Assembly: GCF_016583575.1 (NCBI RefSeq)
Contig: NZ_NRRG01000014.1
Span: 30,639-94,638, forward strand
From: Thiocystis violacea
GTDB lineage: Bacteria; Pseudomonadota; Gammaproteobacteria; Chromatiales; Chromatiaceae
DNA: 64,000 nucleotides
Direction of reading: 5' to 3'
Shown here one piece after another: positions 56,670 to 64,000 of this stretch. The position numbers and the translations under genes were made by a program. The notes under the pieces are model-generated. The model saw only the letters and a program-made list of their open reading frames with translations. It was not told the origin of the DNA and ran no database searches. Position 1 is the first letter of the stretch. Every line of letters begins with the position of its first letter.

Positions 56670-57654
56670 ACTCGGTCACCTCTTGTCGGAATGACCGCCC
56701 CGCGATACTGGAGTCGCTGTCGAGCCAGTCCAGACCGCAAAACCACTCGCTTCGCCCGAGGTTTCGCCGCACGGCCAGCCCGAGCGTGCGCTGGATATCC
56801 TCGCGCTCCTGTTGCCGCGGTGCCTGATCGTAACGGGTGCGCGACCAGCCAAGGCCCAACTCAAGACGCCAGCTCGCCGCGGGCTCGATCCGCATCACCA
56901 GCCCGAGGCCGTGCCGGTCATAGGCTTCGGCGGACACCGGCGAGTCGCGCCGGGCGCCGGCGAGTGAGAATACAGTCGCCAGGACCGGCGACCAATGATG
57001 GGTGACATCGATCCCGAGACCGGATAGCCAGTCGTCCCGGCGGACCGCCTCGACCTCGCGCCCGCGCCCCGAGCTATTCGAGCTGCTATTCGAACTACCC
57101 GAGGGGTGATCCCTGGGGCTCGATCCTGGCCGCCCGGACCAGGGAAGCGACGCGTTGCGATAGGCCAGCCGGCGCGTCTCTCCCATCAGACCGAGCGTAT
57201 CGCGGGCCGTCAGGATGTAATCGTAGCGCAGCGTGAGCGCGGCCTCGTCGCGCTCATCCGCCGGGACGAGGGCGTCGCGGTAGGCGGCACCCGCGAGCGA
57301 CAGGGTCATGAGGCCAGCCCCCTGGGCCGTCGCACGGGACCAATCGGTTCGTAGCGCGAGGCGATGGGAATCGTTGGCGGCCTCGTAATCGCGCAGCCAG
57401 CCGCTCGCCGCGAAGGTCAGGTCAGCCCCGCCAAGGCGCATCCGCCGCGCGGCATCGAAGGCGTATTGGGCGAAGAACAATCCCATGCCCGCCTCGCTTT
57501 GCGCCGGATTCGAGTCATAGCCGGTGGTGACCTCCAGGCCGAGGCTCAGGGGTTGCTCGGCCAAGGCGGGACCAACCCAGCAGAGGAGCAGCGATCCGGC
57601 GGTCGATCGCGCGAACTCACTCAAACGAGCGCCAGGCGCCAGACGAATCGGCAC
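56647..57654 (-). CDS. outer-membrane beta-barrel protein
   Basis: A 335-residue protein with a signal peptide (RSTAGSLLLCWVGPALAEQ) followed by LSLGLEVTTGYDSNPAQSEAG, the usual opening of outer-membrane barrels, and alternating amphipathic strands ending in the terminal Phe of ECGLAWSF. A serine-rich, Asn/Ser low-complexity loop sits near residue 200 (SGSSNSSSNSS). The start is GTG at 57654 with GAGAGGAA 8 nt before it; the open frame extends upstream but is not coding. It heads the operon with the small protein, kinase and regulator. Its start region is duplicated at 61210-61300. Confidence 0.8.
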   Translation of the reverse strand: MPIRLAPGARLSEFARSTAGSLLLCWVGPALAEQPLSLGLEVTTGYDSNPAQSEAGMGLFFAQYAFDAARRMRLGGADLTFAASGWLRDYEAANDSHRLALRTDWSRATAQGAGLMTLSLAGAAYRDALVPADERDEAALTLRYDYILTARDTLGLMGETRRLAYRNASLPWSGRPGSSPRDHPSGSSNSSSNSSGRGREVEAVRRDDWLSGLGIDVTHHWSPVLATVFSLAGARRDSPVSAEAYDRHGLGLVMRIEPAASWRLELGLGWSRTRYDQAPRQQEREDIQRTLGLAVRRNLGRSEWFCGLDWLDSDSSIAGRSFRQEVTECGLAWSF

Positions 57655-57722
57655 GTTTGCTGTTCCTCTCGCGATGGTTGAAGGTCGATTGGCGGCGGAC
57701 CCAAGGGGGCGGACGACAGGAT
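57631..57722. repeat. duplicated segment, copy A
   Basis: The first codons, ribosome site and upstream DNA of the barrel gene. The same text, about 95 percent identical, recurs at 61210-61300 in the same orientation. Confidence 0.85.
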
Positions 57723-58168
57723 AGGCCCGCGCCAAGCCTTTGCAAGCCGTCGTCACTGATCCGCTGGCATCGGACGACGCCCGAACGTTTGTTCGAGCCT
57801 TCCAGGCAAGGATCAGGAGGTCGATTCCGACACCCTCGAAGAGGATGGGCCAATGCTCAAGCGCCAGCTCCTGGAGCTGGCGACTTTGCCGGGTGCCCCA
57901 ATCGAGAGGATCGGCGCGTGGAAGATGGGCACGCCCGGCCAACGTTAGCGCCAGTCCAAACATTAGAGCACGGGCTTTGCCCATCCTACGAATTGGAGCA
58001 GTACCGCTCCGTCATGCGATCCACTAGGCCGCATTGGATTTCCATGTGCGTGACCATAGAGATACACGGACCGCAAGCACCTGACGAGTATCGGTTGTGA
58101 GATCTTGGCGTCCAGCCAGTGGTTATCGTGGCGACTACCCTAATGGCGGAGCGGAATCCATTGCTACC
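57655..58168. other. gap between barrel operon and GGDEF-EAL gene
   Basis: About 510 bp between divergent genes. It contains most of repeat copy A and a REP-like hairpin. Promoters for both directions must be here; no clear sigma-70 or sigma-54 motif was found for either. No coding frame is supported. Confidence 0.5.
57924..57985. repeat. REP-like inverted repeat
   Basis: GATGGGCACGCCCG (57924-57937) is inverted, imperfectly, as CGGGCTTTGCCCATC (57971-57985). The ends match the shorter hairpin at 24153-24182. Confidence 0.6.
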
Positions 58169-61030
58169 ATGCCCACCAGAGCGACGCCCCCGGATGGCCC
58201 GAAAACCATCGCTCAGCGCAGAGAGACCGCGCGCGTGCCGCTTCGCTTGAAGCCCCAACCTTGGGCGTTAGTGGTCGCGGTCGTCTTTGCCGCGTACGTG
58301 ATCGTGCTGCTCGCGAACGCCTACCAATCCCAAGGCCAACTGCGCGCGGCGACCGAGGCGCGGGTGCTGGCGGACAACCGCCAGGTCGCCAGGCTCATCG
58401 GCGATTTCCTGGCGGAGCAGCGCCATGCCGTGGTCACCCTGGCGGAGAGTCGGGAGATCGAGACCTATCTGACCAACAAGGCGCTGGGCATGTCCATGCG
58501 CTACGGCCTGAGCGCCAGCCTGATCGCCATCGAGGAGAGTTTCCGGAACGGACTGGGTCGCCGGACGGTGTTCGGGGAACCCGTTTACGATCGGATCCTC
58601 TATCTCGACGAGACCGGCGAACGTCTTGTCGACACCGAAGCGGGCACACCGCTCAATGCGATCGGGACCGGACTGGAGGTGGCCCCGCGCCTGCGCATCG
58701 ACGACGCGCACGGCTGGATCATCGCTTCCGCTCCGGTTGACCTCCGCGGCAAACCAGGTGGCGCCCTGATGACGCTGTCCAGGCTGGCACGGCTGTCGCG
58801 TCACCTGACGGAACCTGGCACGGATCTCGGCTTCCGGCGATTCCTCATTACCGAGACCGGTCTGGAATTGGGGGTGTCGGATCCTTCTCGTCCGGGTGGC
58901 GTGCCGGCTCCGGCCCTGATCGGGCTGCCGCCGGAAAGCCTGACGCCCCTGGACGCCATGCCGGATCTCGTGAAGGGGCGTTTCTCCGAGAATTACGACC
59001 TGGTCTTGCGCCTGCCAATCGCGGGGACGTCGCTTTCGCTGGTTACCCTGCTCCCGGAGTCCCTGCTCTACGGCCATATCACCTCCCGGCGTTTTCTGCT
59101 GTTCGCCACTCTCGTGCCGGCGATCCTGCTGCTGGCGGCGCTGTGGATCGATCGCATACGGCGCCACGCCCGGAGGCTTCAGGCGGATGTGATCGAGTCC
59201 CATCGCGACCGGATGGAACTCCAGGATCGCAACGAGGCCTTGACCTCCGAGATCGCGCGTCGCGAGGCCTTGGAGCGTCGGTTGCGCGAGAGCGAGGAGC
59301 GCTACCGTACCTATATCGAACATGCGCCGGAAGGCGTCTTCGTGTCCGACTCGAGCGGACGCCTGATCGACGCCAATCCATCCGCCTGCGACATGGTTGG
59401 CTACAGCCGCGCGGAGCTGCTCGCGATGACCGTCACCGATCTGTCGCCGCCCGGCCTTGAGGCGGCGCACTCGGGGTTGCTCGAACAGGTTCTGCGCATC
59501 GGGCGGAAAGAGGTCGAGATCGATCTGCGCTCGAAGGATGGGCTCGACATGGTCGCCAACCTGCGCGCCATCGCCCTGCCGGGCGGTCTGGTCATGGGCT
59601 TTTGCGTGGATATCACGGAGCGCAAGCGAGCGGAGGCACGGATCCATAGCCTGGCCTATTTCGATCCCCTGACCGGCCTGCCCAATCGCCGCATGCTGCT
59701 GGACCGACTGGGTCTGGCGATGATGGCCGGCCGCCGCCATGGCGGTTACGGCGCCCTCATCATGCTGGACCTGGACCATTTCAAGGACATCAACGACACC
59801 CAGGGCCATGATGTCGGCGATCGCCTGCTCGTCGAGGTAGCGCGCCGGCTCGTCGACGGCGTGCGTGGCGAGGACACCGTGTCCCGGCTCGGTGGAGATG
59901 AGTTCGTGGTCGTCGCCAACGACTTGGGAACGGAGGCGTCGGGCGCCGCGCCGCAGGCCGAGATGATCGCCGAGAAGATTCGCCATGCGCTCGCCCGACC
60001 CTATGCGCTGAGCGAGGGAAGGCCCGCGCACCACGCCACCGCGAGCCTCGGCGTGGCCCTGTTCAAGGGTCAGGAGGTGACCGTCGACCTGCTGCTCAAA
60101 CAGTCCGACGTGGCACTTTACCAGGCCAAGAGCGCGGGCCGCGACACCATCCGTTTCTTCAATCCGGACATGCAGGCCAATATCGACGCGCGTGCGTCGA
60201 TGGAGTCGGCCCTGCGCCTGGCGATCGGACAGCGTGAGCTGCGGCTGCACTACCAGCCGCAGGTGGACCGGCATGGACAGGCGACCGGCGCGGAGGCCCT
60301 GTTGCGTTGGCTGCCACCGAGCGGCGAGCCGATTCCGCCAGGACGCTTCATCCCGCTGGCCGAGGAGACCGGGCTGATCCTTCCGATCGGGGCCTTTGTG
60401 CTGGAGGAGGCCTGCGCGCAACTGCGACGCTGGCAAGCCGATCCACGGACGGCCTCGCTGGTGCTTTCCATCAATGTCAGCGCCCGTCAGTTTAACCAGA
60501 CGGATTTCGTCGAACAGGTGCGCGCCCGGATCGAACATTTTGGCGTGGTTCCCTCGCGGCTGAAGCTGGAACTCACCGAAAGCGTCGTGCTCGACCGGGC
60601 CGAGCAACTCATCGGGCGCATGCGGGCGCTGAAGGATTTCGGCGTGGGCTTTTCGCTCGATGACTTCGGCACCGGCTATTCATCCCTGTCCTATCTCAAG
60701 CGCTTGCCGCTGGATCAGGTCAAGATCGACCAGTCGTTCGTCCGCGACATTACCCACGACACGAACGATGCCGCGATCGTGCGCGCCGTTCTGGCCATGA
60801 GTCACTCGCTCGGTCTGAACGTCATCGCCGAGGGCGTCGAAACAGAGGAGCAGCGAGCCCTGCTGCTGGAGTTTGGCTGCGAGCACTTTCAGGGGTATCT
60901 GTTTGGCAACCCCGCTCCGATCGAGGACAACCCGCGGCTGTCGATTGCCGACGCCTCTCATTGCCCAACCCGCGCTCGCGCCGCATCCACCTCGGAGAGC
61001 CTCGAATCCGCGGTCCAGGACTGGTCGTGA
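58169..61030 (+). CDS. PAS-GGDEF-EAL cyclic-di-GMP protein
   Basis: A 953-residue inner-membrane protein. One membrane helix at about 33-50, a periplasmic sensor (about 55-300, cache-like), a second helix at about 308-330, PAS at about 372-495 (YRTYIEHAPEGVFVSDSSG), GGDEF at about 505-665 with an intact RLGGDEFVVV, and EAL at about 680-930 with EALLRW, INVSARQF, LELTESVV, LDDFGTGYSSLSYLKRLP, KIDQSFVRD and AEGVETEEQ. Catalytic residues of both domains are present, so it could make or break c-di-GMP; which dominates cannot be told. The ATG at 58169 is chosen over a GTG at 58097, which adds 24 unlikely residues. Confidence 0.93.
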   Translation: MPTRATPPDGPKTIAQRRETARVPLRLKPQPWALVVAVVFAAYVIVLLANAYQSQGQLRAATEARVLADNRQVARLIGDFLAEQRHAVVTLAESREIETYLTNKALGMSMRYGLSASLIAIEESFRNGLGRRTVFGEPVYDRILYLDETGERLVDTEAGTPLNAIGTGLEVAPRLRIDDAHGWIIASAPVDLRGKPGGALMTLSRLARLSRHLTEPGTDLGFRRFLITETGLELGVSDPSRPGGVPAPALIGLPPESLTPLDAMPDLVKGRFSENYDLVLRLPIAGTSLSLVTLLPESLLYGHITSRRFLLFATLVPAILLLAALWIDRIRRHARRLQADVIESHRDRMELQDRNEALTSEIARREALERRLRESEERYRTYIEHAPEGVFVSDSSGRLIDANPSACDMVGYSRAELLAMTVTDLSPPGLEAAHSGLLEQVLRIGRKEVEIDLRSKDGLDMVANLRAIALPGGLVMGFCVDITERKRAEARIHSLAYFDPLTGLPNRRMLLDRLGLAMMAGRRHGGYGALIMLDLDHFKDINDTQGHDVGDRLLVEVARRLVDGVRGEDTVSRLGGDEFVVVANDLGTEASGAAPQAEMIAEKIRHALARPYALSEGRPAHHATASLGVALFKGQEVTVDLLLKQSDVALYQAKSAGRDTIRFFNPDMQANIDARASMESALRLAIGQRELRLHYQPQVDRHGQATGAEALLRWLPPSGEPIPPGRFIPLAEETGLILPIGAFVLEEACAQLRRWQADPRTASLVLSINVSARQFNQTDFVEQVRARIEHFGVVPSRLKLELTESVVLDRAEQLIGRMRALKDFGVGFSLDDFGTGYSSLSYLKRLPLDQVKIDQSFVRDITHDTNDAAIVRAVLAMSHSLGLNVIAEGVETEEQRALLLEFGCEHFQGYLFGNPAPIEDNPRLSIADASHCPTRARAASTSESLESAVQDWS

Positions 61031-61046
61031 AGGCGTGAATCGAACC

Positions 61047-61196
61047 CGTCGGCGGAAGCCCGACGACGACCATCCCCCCCTTCCAGACCCGCGAAGTCGC
61101 CCATTTCGCGGCGTTCTCCAAGAGGTTGTCGAGCCGTTCCAGCGAATCATCCGGCATGAGCGCGGCCATGGCCGCGGGCGGCATCTCGAGTTCAAC
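61047..61196 (-). pseudogene. remnant of sensor kinase HATPase domain
   Basis: The minus strand reads VELEMPPAAMAALMPDDSLE and then RLDNLLENAAKWATSRVW, closely like the N-box of PhoQ/QseC-type kinases (LxNLLDNAxKWAxxRV). The similarity spans about 40-50 residues only; neither the phospho-His part nor the G-boxes are present. It lies directly next to copy B of the duplicated segment, which suggests loss of a former kinase gene by recombination. Identification is by eye. Confidence 0.45.
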
Positions 61197-61209
61197 CGAG
61201 CGCCAGGAT

Positions 61210-61300
61210 GCCAGGCGCCAGACGAATCGGCACGTTTGCTTTTCCTCGCGCGATGGTTGAAGGTCGATTGGCGGCGGACCCAAGGAGCGGACGACAGGGA
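61210..61300. repeat. duplicated segment, copy B
   Basis: Nearly identical to 57631-57722: it keeps GTG and the VPIRLAPG codons and the ribosome-site region of the barrel gene, then runs into unrelated sequence and a stop after about 13 codons. Weaker similarity continues to about 61380 (TTGTTCGAGCC..CCAGGC). Confidence 0.85.
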
Positions 61301-61435
61301 TGAGTCGCGCCTGGCGTCGAGCGGATCGTGCCGCGAGACGTCGACCCATCATCCGCTTGTTCGAGCCGGCCAGGCGAGGCCATCCGCCGGACGATGCGAA
61401 GTGGTTGATTGAACCATCGAGACAGTGAACAGCCT

Positions 61436-62104
61436 ATGCGGGTTTTAATCGTTGAAGACGATCCATTGCTCGGACCAGGGTTACAAACGGGTTTGGGCCA
61501 GGATGGTTACGCGGCCGATTGGGTGCGCTCCGCCGAGCCCGCCGAGCATGCGCTGCGGATCGAGCACTTCGATGTCATGGTGCTCGACCTGGGCCTGCCC
61601 GGACGCGATGGTCTCGCCCTGTTGCGGGATCTGCGCCGGCGGGGGATCGATTTGCCGGTCCTGATCCTCACGGCTCGCGATGGCGTGGCGGCCAAGGTCG
61701 CGGGGTTGGACGCGGGCGCGGACGATTATCTGGTCAAGCCGTTCGATCTCGACGAGTTGAGCGCGCGGATCCGCGCACTGCTGCGCCGTCGTAGCGGCCA
61801 GACGACATCCCTGTTCCAGGTCGGCGATCTGGTTCTGAATACCGCCTTGCGCGAGGCGACCCTGCGCGGCGAGTCGCTGAACCTGTCACCCAAGGAATTC
61901 GCCTTGCTGGAGACCTTGATCGCCTGCGCCGACCGTGTGGTGCCCCGCGCCCGGCTTCAGGCGTCGACCTATGGCTGGCGCGACGGCATCGAAAGCAACG
62001 CCCTGGAGGTGCATATCCACAATCTGCGCGGCAAACTCGGCAAGGAACGCATCCTCACGATTCGGGGCGTCGGTTATCGATTGGTCTCGGAGCCCTCGCC
62101 ATGA
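61436..62104 (+). CDS. OmpR/QseB-type response regulator
   Basis: A 222-residue regulator with receiver (LIVEDDPLLGPGLQTGLGQDGY, phospho-Asp in VMVLDLGLPGRDGL, Lys in YLVKPFDLDELSARI) and winged-helix output (LNLSPKEFALLETLI, NALEVHIHNLRGKLG, IRGVGYRLV). It fits the QseB/TctD group. The ATG at 61436 is the start expected from the receiver. Its stop overlaps the sensor kinase start (ATGA). Confidence 0.95.
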   Translation: MRVLIVEDDPLLGPGLQTGLGQDGYAADWVRSAEPAEHALRIEHFDVMVLDLGLPGRDGLALLRDLRRRGIDLPVLILTARDGVAAKVAGLDAGADDYLVKPFDLDELSARIRALLRRRSGQTTSLFQVGDLVLNTALREATLRGESLNLSPKEFALLETLIACADRVVPRARLQASTYGWRDGIESNALEVHIHNLRGKLGKERILTIRGVGYRLVSEPSP

Positions 62105-63444
62105 GATCGATCCGCCGCCGTCTGCTGTTCTCGCTGTTTGTCCTGTGGACGACCGTCTGGGTCGCGGTCGGGCTGGTCTCGCTGGACCGCTCGGGACACG
62201 AGGTCGGCGAACTGCTGGACGCCCAGTTGGCGCAGACCGCCCATGTCCTGCGCCAGATCACCCAGGCCGGCCATCTGCCCCACATCGCCGGCGCGCCGCA
62301 AAGGCTCTCGCCGCTCGGTCATCCTTACGAATCCCAGATCAGTTTCCAGCTCTGGGAGGGCGATCTGCTCATCAGCACCTTCGGCGCGGCGCCGGTCGAA
62401 CCCCTGGCGCGGCGGCTGGGGTTCTCGGATCAGACGATCGCGGAAACCCGCTGGCGGGTCTTCGGACTCCCGGCGGGCGATGCCGACGGGGTTCTCTATG
62501 TCGCGCAAAACTACAGTGTCCGCGAGGAGCTTATCGAGTACCTGACCCTCCATGCCCTGCGCCCCATCCTCTGGTCGCTGCCGCTGAGCGTACTGCTGAT
62601 CTGGCTGGCGGTAACGGAGGGCCTGCGCCCCTTGAGCCGACTGGCCCGCGACATCCGGCACCGCTCGGCGGAGCAACTGGACCCGATCGATGCCCGCCGG
62701 GTGCCCGTCGAAATCCAGCCACTGACCAACGCGCTCAATGGCCTGATGGATCGACTCGAACAGGCCCTGGACGCGGAGCGGCATTTTGCCGCCGATGCCT
62801 CGCATGAGCTGCGCACCCCCTTCGCCATCATCCGCACTCACGCCCAGATCGCCCAGCGCAGCCGCGATGCCGGGGAGCGTTCCAAGGCCCTCGACAGGCT
62901 CATTCTCGGGGTCGACCGGGCGACGCATTTGATCGCGCAGCTACTCACCCTGTCGCGTTTGCAGCACCAGGCCGGCGACGCCGAAAGCGGCGCCTGGCCG
63001 CTGGCCCGATTGGTCGAGCAGGTCGTGGATGAGCGGCGGGCGTCGGCGCGCGCCAAGTCGATCGAACTGTCCCTCGCGGTTCCGGATGGCGAGCCCTGCC
63101 TCGTCGGCATCTCGCCAGGAACCCTGAGCATTCTGGTCGGTAATCTGCTGGACAACGCGATCAAGTACACCCCGGAGGGTGGTCGCGTCGGCGTGAGCCT
63201 CGGCGTGCGGCGGGAGCGTATTCTGTTGTGGGTGCGCGACAGCGGCCGAGGCATCCCCGCCGCGGATCGGGCGCGGGTCTTCGATCGCTTCTATCGTCCC
63301 GCCGGCCAGGCCGAGTCCGGCGCCGGACTCGGCCTGGCGATCGTGCGGCGCATCTGCGAGCGGCACGGCGCCGAGATCGAATTGCTCGACGCCGAGGATG
63401 GATCGGGCCTGCTCGTCGAAGTGACGTTTCATCGGCCTGCGTAA
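62101..63444 (+). CDS. QseC/TctE-type sensor histidine kinase
   Basis: A 447-residue inner-membrane kinase. Helices at about 6-27 and 158-178 enclose a 130-residue periplasmic domain (PYESQISFQLWEGDLLISTFG, the two-component N-terminal fold of QseC). A HAMP-like linker follows, then HisKA with FAADASHELRTPFAII and HATPase with VGNLLDNAIKYTPEGG, DSGRGIPAADRARVFDRFYRP and GAGLGLAIVRRI. Signal unknown. Encoded with the OmpR-type regulator. Confidence 0.95.
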   Translation: MRSIRRRLLFSLFVLWTTVWVAVGLVSLDRSGHEVGELLDAQLAQTAHVLRQITQAGHLPHIAGAPQRLSPLGHPYESQISFQLWEGDLLISTFGAAPVEPLARRLGFSDQTIAETRWRVFGLPAGDADGVLYVAQNYSVREELIEYLTLHALRPILWSLPLSVLLIWLAVTEGLRPLSRLARDIRHRSAEQLDPIDARRVPVEIQPLTNALNGLMDRLEQALDAERHFAADASHELRTPFAIIRTHAQIAQRSRDAGERSKALDRLILGVDRATHLIAQLLTLSRLQHQAGDAESGAWPLARLVEQVVDERRASARAKSIELSLAVPDGEPCLVGISPGTLSILVGNLLDNAIKYTPEGGRVGVSLGVRRERILLWVRDSGRGIPAADRARVFDRFYRPAGQAESGAGLGLAIVRRICERHGAEIELLDAEDGSGLLVEVTFHRPA

Positions 63445-64000
63445 TCTCGCTAGGCGGTCTGCCGTGGGTGTCAGGTCCGTTCCAACTCCCGACACCGGAG
63501 CTTCGTCGTTCGGAGTCCGCGGTTGGCAGGGCAGCCGACACGGCCCCCTGTCAGGAGTCGCATAGACCGTCACCGGAACTCTCAACCATGAGCCTCCAAT
63601 TGCCCCCGTCAAGGTCCGGGCTTAAGATCAAGCCGTGTCCGCCGGTCCCATCAGCACGGCATCCGAAGGCGGCGGATCGGGGACCCCGTTTCTGTCTGTA
63701 CGGCCGACCAAACCGTCTTTCGTGTCACGAATTGATGGCATGAGGCGCCTAGCCGCCGTGTTGGCGCGGAATTCCCGAGGTGTAGCCGGGCCGCGCGGAC
63801 GGACGGGGTCAATATGGGGTGGGTGCTAGACAGAATCTGTCTAGTACAGAACTTAGAGAATCGGTCTAGTGCCGAATGGCACTAAGATAAGTCTCTCGAT
63901 TTTTAAAAACAAACAGTTACAACCGCTGATGCGGTTTGCGGAATCGGTGTCCTCAGCGCTGTTTCTTCGGGTGGCCATGGTTACGGACCTCTTCCTGTGC
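63445..64000. other. terminal region with palindromes, possible mobile-element end
   Basis: No gene is supported in the first 380 bp. Then come a perfect palindrome CTAGACAGAATCTGTCTAG (63826-63844), a 7-bp hairpin TAGTGCC/GGCACTA (63867-63884) and an AT-rich stretch. On the minus strand AACCGC-ATCA-GCGGTT (63921-63936) is followed by GTAACTGTTTGTTTTT, terminator-like. The minus frame from the window edge to 63953 reads AQEEVRNHGHPKKQR and stop, possibly the C-terminus of a gene beyond the window. Confidence 0.4.

Larger units (their letters stand above)
61031..61435. other. gap with decayed sequence
   Basis: About 400 bp between the GGDEF-EAL gene and the OmpR-type regulator. It holds a fragment resembling a kinase ATPase domain on the minus strand and copy B of the duplicated segment. 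No intact gene is supported. Confidence 0.6.

Noticed and set aside
57655..57984. Longer N-terminus for the outer-membrane barrel protein
   Set aside because: The signal peptide and ribosome site place the start at the GTG at 57654; upstream codons cover repeat DNA.
58268..60607. Minus-strand frame of about 780 codons opposite the GGDEF-EAL gene
   Set aside because: Antisense shadow; the plus strand encodes intact GGDEF and EAL motifs.

Overview
The window is GC-rich bacterial chromosome, densely packed with genes on both strands. Several things point to a gammaproteobacterium, most probably a purple sulfur bacterium of the Chromatiales. The order tig-clpP-clpX-lon-hupB-ppiD, the pairs carA-carB, nudB-aspS and accA-tilS, an oxygen-independent HemN, and a sucrose-phosphate synthase/phosphatase pair all fit. 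No photosynthesis or sulfur-oxidation gene lies inside the window, so the family-level placement is an inference.

Region by region. 1-3034 (minus strand) holds an acyl-CoA dehydrogenase cut by the window edge, with etfA and etfB. 3532-12504 is the proteostasis block ppiD, tRNA-Asp, tRNA-Val, hupB, lon, clpX, clpP and tig, with a sigma-32-type promoter before lon and hairpin terminators. 12634-19538 carries an acyl-CoA ligase, hemN, an unknown small gene, prmB, an orphan iscR with an IscR-type box, a DUF1249 (YqiB-like) gene, a thioredoxin and adk. 19844-27212 has htpG, pgm, an AT-rich orphan gene with a short coupled reading frame, and the sucrose genes spp and sps.

27330-32222 is a three-gene corrinoid operon: a B12-binding protein, a UroD/MtaA-fold protein lacking the usual zinc cysteines, and a hybrid histidine kinase whose N-terminus looks like DUF1638. 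It reads as a signalling system built from methyltransferase parts. 32396-43225 has an MsbA-type ABC exporter, a CBS-domain protein coupled to a DUF971-MoaD fusion, nudB, aspS, an FmdB-type zinc ribbon, a short-chain dehydrogenase, a cluster of degenerate ParA, SPOR protein and FlhG-like ATPase, and greA. 43342-51882 holds carB, carA, trxC, cnoX, tilS and accA.

52131-57722 contains a MITE-like hairpin and then a second candidate system. A secreted DUF2202 (ferritin-like) protein sits behind a near-consensus sigma-54 promoter with an upstream inverted repeat and an IHF-like site. It converges on an operon for an outer-membrane barrel, a small exported protein, a sensor kinase and an NtrC-class regulator with the GAFTGA motif. 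The layout recalls ZraP-ZraSR with a different periplasmic effector. 58169-63444 carries a PAS-GGDEF-EAL protein, a decayed kinase fragment beside a copy of a 91-bp segment, and an OmpR/QseC-type two-component pair. The last 550 bp hold palindromes and perhaps the 3' end of a gene that continues beyond the window.
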